A stretch of 64,000 bases of DNA from Anisus vortex (lineage: Eukaryota > Mollusca > Gastropoda > Planorbidae): positions 19,381,167 through 19,445,166 of the forward strand of contig OX421500.1 in NCBI GenBank assembly GCA_949126835.1. Direction: 5' to 3'. Made by a program: the position numbers and the translations under genes. Positions 45,899-59,683 of this stretch are shown here, piece after piece. Positions within the stretch are counted from its first letter, which is position 1, and the number at the start of each line of letters is the position of its first letter. The notes beneath the pieces are model-generated. The model worked only from the letters and a program-made list of their open reading frames with translations, had not been told where the DNA came from and did not search any database.

Positions 45899-46742
45899 AA
45901 AAAAAAAAACAAATAATCCTAATTATGTAAATATCAAGAATAAACTAAAAAATACATGTTTTAAAAGTAGGCCAACATCTTTTCTCATAATACATGCATT
46001 TATAATTAATGTATATACTTAGACATTACAATGAAAATAATAAAAGCATATCCAGATATATTATTTGTTACATATTTATTTCATAAATGTATTGCAAAAA
46101 GAGATTTTGCATTTTCTAAATACTGTAAAATATTTCTTTTATTCAACTAACTCAAAATGTATTTAAAGGACGTTTATAAACGATAATGGTGCACTGTTCA
46201 CTTGGATAGTCGATTTAAGGGTTGGCATTCACCTGTGGTGTACTCGGTTCACTTGTGATTATCAGGGAGACATGAATAAGATAAGATTACTTTATTGATC
46301 CAAACAAATGAAAATTTGACTTAATTACATAAATTCCGCCTTTCAGCATATTTAAAACAATATTAAAGAACTATTTGCACTTAAGCACAATAGACATTCA
46401 CGCACACTATAATACCATTTATCATTTTAAAAAAAAGTATCATTTAGGAGTCAGCTATTGTATTTTCTGGCTGACTGACGATTCTTTTGAAAGATTCTCA
46501 CTGATAGTAGAAAAAAAAAGTGTTATTCAATCTCTCTGTTCTTGCCCTTATTGAAAGAAGCCGACCACTTCTACTAGATGTGATGTAACTGTCGTGATGC
46601 GGTTGTGCATGACCTTGAAGGATTTACACGAGACTCTCTTATGTACTCTGCTATTTATTTTCAACTTTTATTTCTTCATTTTAATTGTTTGTTGTCACAT
46701 GATGATACATTTTTTCCCCTTTCTCCTGAAGAGTCCTTAAAG
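45899..46742. other. Region upstream of the C17orf98-like gene
   Basis: AT-rich. Around 46270-46320 the sequence ACTTTATTGATCCAAACAAA resembles the end of an old retroelement. An acceptor-like TTTCTCCTGAAG ends at 46730, so the first ATG exon may be preceded by a noncoding exon. The frame upstream of 46743 is open but hydrophobic and unlike the homologue. Confidence 0.4.
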
Positions 46743-49700
46743 ATGGCAGACAAAGACACTAAAGACAACGAGGACGTCAATCAAGCGTCAGATGATGAAG
46801 GCCAATCAAAAAAAGAGGAAAAAGAAGGTAGTGCTACCAAGGCACGGGATAGAAAAGGGCGTTCTGAGAGCCCGAAGAAAAGTCCACAAAAAGACCAGAA
46901 GACAAAGAAGAAATCTTCCAAATCGCCCAGCAGAAAAGGCAGATCGAATAAAATCTACCGAACGCCGGTGACTCCGGAACCCGAAGAGCTTCTCTTCAGA
47001 GAGAAATCGTTTGTCTTGGACTGCAACGCCACCAGCAGCATCAGCCGCGACTACAGCAGGGTGAACCCCAAGCTGGGGCCAGTCATCCCGCCCTACAACG
47101 CCCACTACGACAGTAGCGTTCAGAACTATTTTAACTACTACGGCGTGAGGAGGACGTTGAAGAAGACTGGACAGGTAAACTTAATCATGTGATGCATGTC
47201 GCATGCAGAACGTGCAAACCTCGTTTTAAAATATTTGTAGGAAATATATTGTTTATAGTAAACTTTAAAAAACAGTAAGTGTGAAGTTGAAAAACTCGTT
47301 TCTTTAGCAGTCTATCTTTTCTTTTTACAAAGCTCATGATATAAAATTAGGGTGTTACTGTAATACATTTTGATCATATTTTTGTTAATGACCGAAAAAC
47401 ATTGTTGCCTATATAATAATATGTAGACGCGGGCTACTCCCGGACTATTTCAAAAAAGGATTTACTCATACCCTATTTTCGTTAGACTTTATGTAGGCCT
47501 AACTAAAACCTGGAATTCATGGGACTTGAAGAAATGTATAAGTCAATTATCAAACATTTTAGAGCGGTAACGTTGATTTTAGACTTCAGTGTGGCATATA
47601 GGCGATAGCGTAGTCAGACATTCCTCCAAAGTCATAGATTTATAGTAGAGCTTAAGACAGGAGTGTGCAGCAGTCGGCCTGTGTGTCACAACTTGGCCCG
47701 TCAACACTTATAATAAGGCCAAAAAGATTTTGTTAAGGAGACATTTCTTTAAAAAAAGATATTATTTAAAAAATGCAAACACATTTTTATATTATTTGGT
47801 TCATTTTGATGTCTCAAAAGTCGTTCTACAGCCCAAAGACGAAAGAAATGTTGGGTATCATTTATACTTACAAATAAATTCAAACAGCCTCCACAAATAT
47901 CTTAAACAAACAACAACTAAATCAATGCTCTTTTCCCAATTAATGTTGATTTATACATGTATTATACATGCTCCAATATATCAGCTATATTCAATTTTTA
48001 TCATGCGTAGAAACAGAAACATCAACTCCTTAAACAAAAACCTATAAAACGACAAACTACTCAATACTTTTTTTTATATTTCGATTCCTTCCTGTTACTC
48101 AGGAGCGGAAATGAAATTGATAACCGTTGCATTGATATTAATTTTTTTATGTGTTTGTTTCCTGTTTTTAAATAACAACGTCTCTGACACAATCGCATTT
48201 CCTTTTTGACAGCCTTAATGTGTGCATTTTTTTTTACCTGTAGATTATATTTCTGCTATCGATCTACACACAATTGAATACACACTAACAAAAACACACA
48301 CACACTCAGAGCTAATAGGCATTTTTGTCATACTTAATCTTAAGCCACCTCGTTCGATCAATAAATCTATACATTCACTCAAGAAAGTCTATGTTCTATA
48401 AGAGGTACACAGTGACCTGCTGCTACTAGCCCAGATTACTGGAATAATTCTATATGTCAGTGTGGAAATCTATACCATTGAAGTCTTACACTGACTTTCT
48501 TTTTTATGTCATGGTTTACTTTAGGGCAATGATAAAGCGATATAAAAACCATATTTGCACATAAGTCAACATACAATGTTATATAATAAAACTTTGTTCG
48601 GCTTTTGAGATGTCAAATGTATGACTTTATAGTGCTTATTTTAAAACGTGTCCATAATATAGCTGATAATTGTTTTATTTATTTATTTATTAAATGACAT
48701 ATACACTTTAACTTCTGTATTGGAAATAAATCGACTAGGCTGCATACAATAAAAGAAAACAAGATTAAAACTGTATATCAGATTACATTAGGTACAATAT
48801 TATTTCACCTAAAAGTGACTTTACGTAGTATTTGATCCCTATATTAGCCAAAGCTAAAGATGTGAGATAATCATTTATGTTTTATGTTAGAATATACAAC
48901 GTATAGGCTTTCATTAAAGACGTTATAAGTATTAGTGGGTCACAAAGCATATATATATATAATATATATAATCAGAAAGTTTGGGGAGACGCAGATCAAT
49001 AGAAGTTTGACAACCTAAAAGACTTTAGCATAAACAAAAGAGGCCACCTGTGGAGTCTATGAGACATATTATTACGACTTTTATGACCCTTTAGGACTGA
49101 GCGTTTCGGGGAATACGGTCACCTTGACTGTTTCTGTTTTGTTATTATAGTGTGTTTTTTCATATGCCTCACTGTGATCCCAGCCTTTACTCGGTGTTAT
49201 TTTAGTTTCATCGGACATTTTTAATTGGCTTTTCATACAAGAAATATTGCTTTTTCCCCTCCTATACTGTGCTTTTTTGTTCTTTTCTTTTACTATTGAA
49301 CTGATTAAACTAGAGTCTATAACAATATGAACTCAACTCCTATCATTTCATACGTAGTATTTTATGTGTAGTATTTTATATGTCATTGTGTTCCGTTTCT
49401 TTTCTCGTGATTTAGAAAAAGGGGAGATAAGACTATAACAAGTCAGTAAAAGAAAAAGGAACAAAAAACACAGGTTGAAAATATGGTGCATAGTTCGAGA
49501 TCGTAGTTATTTATCACTCACAACTGCAAAGTTTGCCACACAAAAGAAAGCCATAATTCATTGTCATAAATAGCAATGAAAAAAAAAGGAACAAATGAGT
49601 GCACATTGGCATTGTGCCAAATTTAATACATTACTTTATTTGTCTTGTAAAACAAGTGCTTGCGAATCTATATAACGGTATGATTATATTTTTACAGTTG

Positions 49701-51755
49701 TAAAAAGTACAAGACTTCTTGATAGGACGAGTTATAAGTTAGCAAGAGAAATGTTATGGAAGTTCGAAAACTATCCGAACACTAACATCGTTGTTAATGG
49801 CTTTTTAAAAATAAATAGATCTAGGCCTAATGGTCTGGAGCAGGGATCGGCACGCGGAAGACCATCAAAAACGTTAATTTAGGCCTCTTCTACGAGAAAT
49901 TGAATGGCGGATCAGGTTGACTATTAGACTGTTGGCACGCCGAATGAATAAGAAAAAAATACTTTGGCACACTATTATCCAAAGGTTGCCGACCCCTGGT
50001 CTAGAGTCTAGACTTAAGTCATATTGATTAAACTGAGTATGCTTGATCAACATTTTTCCTTTTCTATAATTGTAAAACAAACACAAAGTTTGAACATTTC
50101 AAATTGTTTTTTCACACACTTAAAAATCTCTGTCAGCAGAAGTAGATAGATTCAATTAAAAGACAATTTAAAAGGAATAGGCCCCTATTTACACGTCAAT
50201 TAAGACTACTAAAGCTAACATTTACTCGTCACTTAAATGATTATGAAGTTGTAGGCCTACTATTTAGACTAAACACATGTTCATCACACAATTCAATGGA
50301 TTTTTTGTAATAAATCATTTGAGGATTACATGTGTAAGTGTAGATATTACAGACCTTTGACTTTTAGAAATAAAATAAAGTATTACCTTTGATAAACTTG
50401 GTTTAAATCGATTATTTCTTTGCTTAAATAAGGTCCTGTTTTTTTTTCTTTGTTTTGTTTTTACTAAATCAAGCTATAAAGTCAGTTTGTATAATTACTA
50501 CTTTTAGCTCAGAGCATTAGATATTCGATAAAAAATATCAAGCTAAGTTGTATAGGTCTGGCAATCCCAAATAAGTAAATTAGTATTTATAGTATAAAAA
50601 AAACAAGAAAGATCATCAGATGTGATATGTTTATGAATGCCAACGCATTGGCCAGCCTTTCACTATTTCGCTAACTGTGGTACTATTAATAAATTAATCT
50701 ATTCTATTGTATTAAATATAACAGTTATTATTACCATACTTTATATACTATCCAGCTCCGGGGATTAACGATATATCAAGGCCATGTGCTAGTCAGACAG
50801 CCAGCTATAGTAAGCAAATTAAAAAAAAAATGGACGACTTCACCTAATCTGCTCCATAATGATCGTAGGGTTTCGGCATTTTTACAAGCGACATTTTTAC
50901 ACAGGCAAACGCAAACAAGCACAGCTATTACATATATAAATTTTAATTAAAGGCCTATATTAAATTATATACTTCATTGAATTAAAAGCATAATTCAATC
51001 TTTTGACAGACCCTACCCACCTCCACTTCAATAGAAGGACCTGTTGTGGATAGATTTCATAGAGTTGGAGCCGGGGCGTCCTACCTGACATTAAGGAACT
51101 CATTTGGTGCAGGTAAGTGCAGCTATTTATATCGCAAATAAATTTTATTGCAGTTATAAGTACACACATTCAAAGTTGAGTAGATGTACAGAGTAGATCT
51201 CAGACCAAAGATAAGCACTAAGCACAACCGTTTGCCGGATGATTGGCTTTGAATAAAAACTCGGCATCATGCCAAAACACGTTATTTTCTAAAGTTTTTT
51301 TAGGCAGGGCGTATTGTCTATACTAATCGAAACAACATCTTTATAAAATCTCATATTTACTTATACATCTTTTATCGAATACCAATTAGACATATTTATA
51401 ATAGAATTATTTGTATTAGCTAGTCAGCTAGTCATTAAATACTAACATTTTACGGTTTAATTAACCTTCTTTTAAAAATCTTATATGTTTTAGACGCTCT
51501 TTCTATACACTTATCCGTGGTTTGAGTCTAGTCTTTCATTTGGATTCTTTAATAGTCAATTCAATGCTGTTTTCGATTTGTCTTCCCTTCTCGTCAGGTC
51601 ATTCACAGGAGATGATAGATGGACATGGTCAGTTCATGCAAGGTGTCAAGGAAGTGACCGGGTACAATGGGAAATACGGCTTCAGACGCAACACGCCCTG
51701 TTTGAGGCAGCACCCCACCCCATTTGAACCAGCCGTTATAATGCCAACCCACTAA
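46743..51755 (+). CDS. C17orf98: C17orf98 family protein
   Basis: Three exons: 46743-47174, 51010-51112, 51598-51755, sum 693 nt (230 aa plus stop), phases 0 then 1, all GT-AG. From residue about 85 it aligns by eye with human C17orf98: EKSFVLD, then PKLGPVIPPYNAHYD, VVDRFHRVGAGASYL, LRNSFGAGHS and GYNGKYGFRRNTPCLRQ, each with a counterpart in the human protein. Residues 1-75 are an added Lys/Ser/Glu-rich tail (SKKEEKE, SPKKSPQKD) absent from the human form. I do not know a proven biochemical role; short Tyr/Arg/Pro-rich proteins of this kind are often ciliary or sperm microtubule-lumen proteins, which is inference. The start at 46743 is chosen because it follows an acceptor and begins the hydrophilic part; an upstream in-frame ATG at 46605 would add a 46-residue hydrophobic stretch. 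Confidence 0.85.
49841..49998. mobile_element. hAT MITE (CAGGGATCGG), 158 bp
   Basis: CAGGGATCGGCACGCGG at the left and GGTTGCCGACCCCTG at the right, with GTCTGGAG and GTCTAGAG (one mismatch) flanking. Shares TTGGCACGCCGAAT and CTTTGGCACA with 38650-38872. Lies in intron 1 of the C17orf98-like gene. Confidence 0.8.
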
Positions 51756-53533
51756 TGGCTGATTTGTATTTATTTATTTTTTTGTGGGGCGAATTCTGAG
51801 AATCGGAGTTAATTAGAACTAAGTATGACATACAATTCAAGTATAAGCTTAGGCGCTATATTGTAACTGTACAACTTAACTCTAAAAATAATGTAAGCAT
51901 CAAAGACATAGATAAAACGTGTGAATGATTTACCAAAGTTGTATGATTAGCATATGGTCATCGGCTAAGACTTTAGTTGTTCTTTTTTGTTATTCCCTAC
52001 TTAATAAGTAACGTGACTTACTTTTACGTTTTCATACTTCTAATTACCCTTTCTAATGAAACTATATTTTGCATAACGTATGTACTGTTTTTTTTGTTTT
52101 AATACCCAGCTTAGGCCTATAAAACTATAAATGCCTTAAGAAATTATTATATTTGTTTCGTGTGCTTACGGTTTGATATTTCCAGACCAATATTTTGCTT
52201 AAATTACTTAATATTTAAAACTATTGTATAGATGTTTGAATGTACGTATGCCTTATCACATATTATAATGAGTATGCACATTTCCTCGAACTGTATTTCA
52301 ACCAGACGTTTCGTGCGTTAAAAGATAGATCTAGATCTATATATATCTAGTATAAATATATAACACCGCATCAGTATTGAAAAAAAAATAAAAAAATTCT
52401 GCTTTAACTTTCCTACGTCTTAACTGTTTCTGCAAAAGATATTATCATTTACAAAGGACATAAAAAAATGATAAAATCCCATTTAGAACACATGCCAATT
52501 TATCCACCAAAGTAAAAATGTTTAATAAATTACGGGGGGGGGGGCAGGTCACTGCATTTGGGCCATCTTTACTTTCCACAACTTATGCCTTAAAGATGGG
52601 TATGTTCACCATTCAACTAAATAGTAATTATATCAAATGACAATTATAATAAACAAAGAAAAAACAGACACATACACTCTCATTCATGAACTTATCTTAT
52701 CAAATGCTTTGTAGGCTATTATTGAGTGGATTTCATCAGTTTTATTTAGATAAACCACACACACACACATTACACACAGATTGAAATTTATATATTATAA
52801 ATTTGACCATTAGATTTCCATAATGGTTTAGTGAAAGATATTTTACTTTTACATTCTAATTGCAGACAAGTTTCTATACACGTTTTTAACTGACTATAAA
52901 TTAAAATTATCTTTTATATTTTTAATAAATTGGTTAAAAAATGTTTTGCTATTGAGTTCTTTTGTTTTCGTTTTATATTGTGCATATTTCTACTATTACT
53001 TGAGAGTAAGAAAGCTTACTTGATACTAGTGCATTATATATATATATATATATACATATAACCACTAAAATCTAAGCTTGGGGCTGACATCTATGGCACG
53101 GAAGAGCTCCTAAATCTTAGACCACTAGTGTGCACAATAAGATTATTAAGATATGTGAAGTCTGGATATTTAAATCCATGTAGGCTATAGCTTTATTTCT
53201 AACTACAGACACGAACAATTAATTCAGGTAGATAAATTGCCCTAAACGCCTTTCTGCAGTCTCGATTTAAAAGATTCATCATTTGTTTATCGTTTACAGA
53301 TATGCCTCCAACTGTTGTTTTTTTTTAATCTAACCATTTACACACACACTGAAAAAACAAAAAAAGCAAATATACTCAAATAGCCGCTCTTTGGTTGCAG
53401 ACGCTAAATAAAACGTTAAAAGTATGGCCAGTAGGAACATCAGCACCCCAACTCACTTTTTCCGGGCCTCCTGGTAGAAGTTATTTAGTCCTATTTCATT
53501 ACAGAACCTAAAGTAAGTAAGGTGTCAGTCAGA
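51756..53533. other. 3' UTR and intergenic DNA
   Basis: AT-rich sequence after the C17orf98-like stop. A G-run at 52533-52542, a (CA)n run near 52759 and a (TA)n run at 53034-53055 are the only features seen. Confidence 0.4.
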
Positions 53534-53776
53534 CCAAATAGATCATAGGGCCGGTGAAGCAGCGTTCACCAGTTTCTGTGGCCACGGCATACTAGGGGAT
53601 GAGTGACAAGCACAATGTACAGCCACGTTTAATTTATTCTAACTAATGTCACGTACCCATCAGAGCTGGGTAGACTCAGGGTCACCCTCCAGTTCCGGGA
53701 AATGATAATAGCCTTCACCAGGAATCGAACCCAATACGCCAGTCGAGCGCGCTACTGCTCGGCCACCGTACCCACA
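53534..53776 (-). mobile_element. tRNA-derived SINE, family 1 (reverse)
   Basis: The reverse complement shows GGTGGCCGAGCAGTAGCGCG (A box), GGGTTCGATTCCTGG (B box), CTACCCAGCTCTGATGGG and GGTGAACGCTGCTTCACC, the same order as the other copies. Confidence 0.85.
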
Positions 53777-54539
53777 TGAACTTGAGCTCTCCTAATATAT
53801 TTGATGCACAGTCTATAAATAGAGTCATTGATAACTATAATAGAAAGAAATGGAGAAAAGCAATATTTTTTTTAAATGATTGTAATTTTATTTCCGGCTG
53901 GTACGTAATATTTATTCATGCCAGATAGGATCTCCGTACAAACATCAATGTTCAAAAATACAAGTACAAGAACGTGAAAATAAAGCCTTCAAGACACAGT
54001 ATTATAATTATATAGCATATAAAATATAGCATTACATTGGGCGAATCAAATGTATACATTCTCAAATTGACACCTTTCGTTCCTGAATGGAGTTCTTGTA
54101 TGGACAATACAAAACAAATACACCATGAACAATTGCTGTGAGTAGGCTAAACCTTTTATGCAAATGATGAGAATGGACTTGGTGTAGGCCTTATTCAGCC
54201 TTGACCTTTTACGTCATTTCCTCCACACGATTGGGCAGCAACAAAAAATAATGTTACATTGTTATCAAAAAAAAAAAAAAAAAGGAAAACCTAACTGTAA
54301 CCCTGCAGCAGACGTGATTTTTAGAATATTAAATGAAAAGAATCAGGTTCTATAAAAAAAAATAAAAAAAATATATATATATTTTGTGATCATAGATGAA
54401 AGAAACTATTGGCTTAACTAATTTTTGTAGATATTTTAAATCACAATATTGACTATTTCTATGGGATTCCATCGGAAAAAAATCTCTTCAGTATGGAATT
54501 TTAGAAGGTATCATATAAGAAATTCCTAAAATTTAAACA

Positions 54540-54835
54540 CCATCATCAGCATTTTCCACATGTTCCATTGGAACAGGGGCCCCCACACATCACAAAAGGA
54601 ATTTTTTTTAGTGATATCCCCATTCTTTCGTTGAAAATATAAAATAAAATTCATTTATTCCCCTACAATTTTAAGCGCTCCAGTCCAACCAAGCTAAGCG
54701 CAACATAAAATTTATAATTTTACAGAATGTAATTAACTGTGCTTTTCTGACGTAGGCATGAGCGAGTCCACCAGGGGCCCCCACATAAATTTGGGAACAG
54801 GGCCCCCACAATCCTAAATACGGCTCTGATCACCA
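54540..54835. repeat. Interspersed repeat, copy 2 of 2
   Basis: Second copy of the family at 21899-22252, same orientation, with shared blocks CATTTATTCCCCTACAATTT and TCCAACCAAGCTAAGCGCAA and an end TACGGCTCTGATCA matching TACGGCCCTGATAA. Confidence 0.7.
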
Positions 54836-57100
54836 TTATTTAGGCCTACTCCATATCTCTATGTATCTATGAAGTGTGAAACAGAGAATCCAGCCAAATT
54901 AAAAAAAAAAAAAACACTTTCAGCCACAAGTGGAGTAGGTGCCACCAAAGGTCAATGTTGAATAAGGCATATATATAGGCTATGTAACCTAATGGTTTTG
55001 TTCATACACATATTATAGTATTATAGTATTTATTTAAACAAAAAAAATGCATACTGGCAACTCAAAACATAAAAGATCTCTTAGTCTTATCAGATAATAA
55101 GCAACAGGCAATATTGCAAATGTACATTACTTGATTGATATCAAGGAAATAATACAATAAAGAAAAGTGTTATAAGCTGGGCATTGTGGTATGTTAGTTC
55201 ATTCACTGGCATTTTATATCTTTCTCATTCTACCCATCTCTCTTTCACTCTCTCTCTCTGCCTCTCTCACGTACAGATGAATATTCCAATAAAAAAAACA
55301 ATATGCCACCAATTATTGGAAAAATCTGGCACACACAGCAGTTTGTTATACCAACTAAAAACAACCACATCTCCTTGAAACAGCTAGATAAAAAATAAAA
55401 ACATCAAACATTTCAGAATGATCATCACAAAATGTATCAAGTTATAGAAACATTGTTAACATTAATTACATCATGATGTTATTGTTTACACATCAATAAT
55501 AAATACACAAAATAGTAATTCAAACTTCACACACAAATGTCCACAGTGTTTTGGACTGTAGAGTCAGAAATTGGGTATTGTATTTATCTCTAAGTGACTT
55601 AGTCTCAGCTTCACGTCATTCAACTTCAACAATACTCTTATCCTTAAAATAAAACTCATTCAACTTCAGCAATACTCTTATCCTCAAAATAAAAATTAAA
55701 GTTACATTTTATACAAGCTGTGCTGTATTGCTCTGTAATATATTGGTAGGCCTATATACTATTTGAAATTGGGCTCATAGTGCTAGTAAAAAAAAGTCTC
55801 GCTCTCCAATGTTGTCTTCTATCCTTTAGATATGGCTATACCTTCAGATGACATCTGAGTATTCCAGGAATATCTCACTAGAAAACAGAATCCTATAAAT
55901 CATATATTATTTAAATAAATGACCATTTTCATAACATTAAACACAATTCAGCCCCAATATATATATATATATAATTATTCTTTTCTTCCGTGAGATCTTG
56001 AATACTTTGTATTACTAAAGAATAACATTGAGCCATTAAGTTAATGTAGAAGTAGTTTCGAAAGACTTTTGTTATGTTTATTAATTAAATTTAAAACATA
56101 AATGCTCGTGAGTATGAGTCGATTTTGATTTAAAGGTCTGACTAACTTCAGTGATGGATAGAAAGCTCATTCCAACCATCCCATAATGTCTCTCTTTAAA
56201 TGTATTGAGTCAAATACACAGCTAAGAGCTTTGTAAAGTTTATCTCAGCTAAGTGAGAAATAAATCTACCACATACAATGTGAGATAAGTGGATTTAGGG
56301 AAAGTTCCTTGCTCCCAACCATCCTCTTTTCTGTCACCAATAATTATTTAAAACAAAAACAATATACAATGATATGTTTATGTCCTTCAAATACTTCAAA
56401 CAGTTGTTTTTTTATTTTATACCAGAGGAGCCACAATGTAAAAAAAATAATTAATTTTCGACAATGCAGGACAACATGAGAAAAAAAGAAATGTACATTA
56501 CAGCCACATAGTCTGTTTATACAGACAATAATTCTAAATTTCACTGCCAGTTGTTGAGCAGTTTTAAGTTACAAAAACATTCCTGCAAATAATCTTTTTG
56601 TTGGATTATATATATATATATATCCTCATGTGTCTGCAAATTATAAGAAAACTGTGAATAAGAGATATTCTATACAAGGAGCAAAAAAAATGACATACTA
56701 TCAAAATAAATTACTTAATCCAATAAAATGAAATATAAAATGAGAAATATTTTTGAAGCATTAAAACATGTCAGGGAGGTTCAGTACAAAAAATGTTGCT
56801 ATGAGCAGAATTAATAATAAATCTATTTCCAGGTTCAAAATGTTAATAAAAAAATGTTTCATACCAACTTCCAACCAACAAACTGGAATCCGGTATTCCC
56901 GCTTTTGTATAACATCCCTAATCTCAACTATGTCAAATATATGTAACTTTTAGATTTTTAGATTATAATTTGAAAGCTATATATAGTTATATTGTTGTTT
57001 TTTTTAAATGGGCACATCCATCTTAGTTTTCCTGTTGACTATTTAAACCTTTAATTTGCCTGTCATAACAAAAGTTATATTTGTGTTCGACCAACCCTGT
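54836..57100. other. Intergenic or 3' flanking DNA of the F-box gene
   Basis: AT-rich. A 40-bp direct duplication (CATTCAACTTC...) at 55617-55697 and short TA runs are the only structure. I searched the minus strand for the remaining LRR exons and the C-terminal end of the F-box gene and saw none. Confidence 0.4.
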
Positions 57101-57340
57101 TAGACAGGTGGGGGAACCAATGGCATAGAGAAAGGGGCCTACAGCTATATTCAAAAAGTGACAACTCTGAAAATCCAGGGTCAGAAGCACTTTCTACCCA
57201 CCACCCCAGGTTAGCCTGCAGCACATAGATGCCCTCCCAGTGTGAGAGACACTTCCAGGCTGAGATCAGTCTAGTCAGCCACCTTTGAATCCACTCCCAG
57301 TTAGTCCCAGAGAACAGGATGACATGTGCATAGAATGGTA
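57101..57340. other. Less AT-rich island of unknown nature
   Basis: Base composition is clearly higher in G and C than the surroundings. The minus strand has an open piece including TRLISAWKCLSHWEGIYV, but no motif I recognise. It could be an old repeat or part of the F-box gene 3' UTR. Confidence 0.3.
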
Positions 57341-57772
57341 ATCACCAATCCCAAATCCACCATGGACAAACTACACACACAGCACACTTATACAAAACAG
57401 GAAACTTCTACTATAAACTTTTTTTTTAAATCTTAAATTTTTGTTTACTATAATTTCTGATTTGTCTTTGTAACTATAGATTTGTAAGAAATACTAAATA
57501 TACATATAATTGATAAGATGTGATTCAGTTGTTCCCTTTCCCAGCTTTTTTTATGGTCAGATCCCAATCAAAGGTTGCATTTTGCAATTTAAACAAATAA
57601 ATTTAGTAATTTAGAGGGAAAGAAATTACATAACCTGGCTGTAAATGATTAAATATTTAGGACCAGAATATTTTTTAGTATTTTTTTTTTACTTCAGTAC
57701 AACATAGATCCAAATCATCAAATGTACAGCTACCTCTAAAGACTTAAGTAAAATGTTGATTAGTATACATAC

Positions 57773-59683
57773 CCTAGTTAACTCCTGGAAACCACTATCT
57801 GTCAACAGACCACATCCAGACACTTCCAGGGTTCTATTCAATAAAACAAAACAGAATTCAATCCTTTGACAGTTTCTTTTCAATCAGGACTATTGATGTA
57901 ACTTTTAGACCAGCAGTTTCATATTCCCTAGATTAGTTTTTTGTTTGTTTTGGAGAATGTTTTCACATTATTTACTATTTGCATTTCCACTTTGAAAATA
58001 AATAAATTGACTCCAGGATTATTTTTTTAAAGTCATTAAGCCTGGCTTAGAAACTGACAAGTGGTGTAATGTAAAAATTCAAATGGCAATAAAACTTTTT
58101 AAAAATGTAAGACAATTAGTCTGAGAGCAGTTCATCTATAAATATAACAATAGTGATTCTGAGATGTAGAAAAACATACTAATGCTAGCTAAATTAATTA
58201 ATAATATTAATAATTAATGCTAATAGCTATTCAGAGATGAGAATATAGTGTCTGGTCATCATAGTCAATGAAAAATGGTTAGTTAAATATACAAATAAGC
58301 AAACAGTTCATATTCTAATGAACAGATATTTGAAACCATGTATGTATGCAATTGAACACATTTTAACAAGACATATTAGACACAATTTTATTATACATTT
58401 ATTTACTGTTTAACCTTGTCATTACCATCAATGTGATAGAGATACCATGAACCATACACATACTTTCACATAGTGATAAAAAATTTCATTCCCATTATCA
58501 AGTTTATAGAATTTCGGACTTTCTTATGTTATGGGATAGAATAAGTAGACTAAACATAGGGTCTCGTTAGTTAAAAAAATAACACCAGTAATTCATTTCA
58601 GACCAGTTTCATTCATCTAACAGTGTTTTGGTTAAAAACAAACAACATTAATTCATTTCAGGCCAGTTTCATTCATCTAACAGTTTTTTGGTTAATTTCC
58701 TTTTTAAATGCTTTTACATGTAGCCAGCTCTCACTTGTAAGTATTTTACAGTGCATTTAAAAGTTAATACATCTTGCTAACATGCCATCTATTTACATTA
58801 GAATCTAAAGCCCCACCATTTAAATAATTTAACTATGCATTACAATAAAAGTTTTGCAAATTTTTTTCTTAGTGAAGTATGTCAAGAAGGCAGAAAAATT
58901 ATACATGGTTGAATGATTAAATTGACGAATGTATGAGACTTTAAACTGCTAATGTATAAACAAACCTGACAATGCTGAATGTTAAGTTTCATCAAATTCT
59001 CAGCACAACTGGCCAACATTTCAATACCTTCATTACCAATCTGTAAACAGGAATGTCATAGTGTAAAGAATTTTAGTGTTACTGCAAGTGTTATGAATAA
59101 TCACGAACATAAAGTGTTCAAATAATTTAACCAACCAAACTTTACGACTCCCTGTTCAACAATAAATATTATGACTTTAATGTCCAATAAGATAACTCTA
59201 GGAATTAACTATTGAATAAATGTAAGAAATTCAAGTTATGGCAATAGAATATATATCTTGGCTGTCTGATAGTCAGTCTTATTAGTTGGTTGAACTAACA
59301 CTTTCTTATTTATATCATTAGATCATATTTATATCTCAAATGTGAACTTTCTTATTCGATACCTTTGTCTTTGACATTATATTTGTACACTCAAACCATA
59401 TCTTTAAGTCAGCGATTCAAACATGCGACCATCACTTTAGTAATCTGACTACTGTGTCCATCTAATTGTAAATGCAACAGCTAAACACCCTACAGCCCTA
59501 GCTGCTTAGCACAGAATATCAAAACAGGTATCACTTGCCAAATTGTATGAAAATAGGAAAAAAAATGGTTTCTAAGAAATCCTACCCGACTACACCCGCG
59601 ACAGAAAAATGTGTTGAGGTTCAGACAGCCCTGGGCTAAAGCGATGACTCCCTCGTTTGTGATTTTGTTGCACCAGGAGACAT
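57773..59683 (-). CDS. F-box/LRR protein, FBXL20/FBXL2 type, partial (three LRR exons)
   Basis: Minus-strand exons in transcript order: 59683-59586, 59040-58966, 57833-57773. The first two join in phase 0 and read DVSWCNKITNEGVIALAQGC, then FFCRGCSR and IGNEGIEMLASCAENLMKLN; the third reads TLEVSGCGLLTDSGFQELTR. These are Cys-type leucine-rich repeats of FBXL proteins, closest by eye to FBXL20/FBXL2 (human equivalents include ISWCDQVTKDG and LEVARCSQLTDVGF). FBXL proteins pick substrates for SCF ubiquitin ligases. The F-box and early repeats lie beyond the right edge. Between exons two and three the phase does not match (0 against 2) and about one to two repeats are missing; no exon is visible in 57834-58965. 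The C-terminal exons were not found either. It may be a partly decayed copy, or the missing exon may be very diverged. Confidence 0.7.
58571..58690 (+). repeat. 60-bp tandem duplication
   Basis: Two adjacent copies with period 60 sharing AATTCATTTCAG, CCAGTTTCATTCATCTAACAG and TTTTGGTTA. Lies in an intron of the F-box gene. Confidence 0.85.

Noticed and set aside
46605..46742. 46-residue N-terminal extension of the C17orf98-like protein
   Set aside because: The stretch is hydrophobic, unlike the homologue, and an acceptor-like site lies just before the ATG at 46743.
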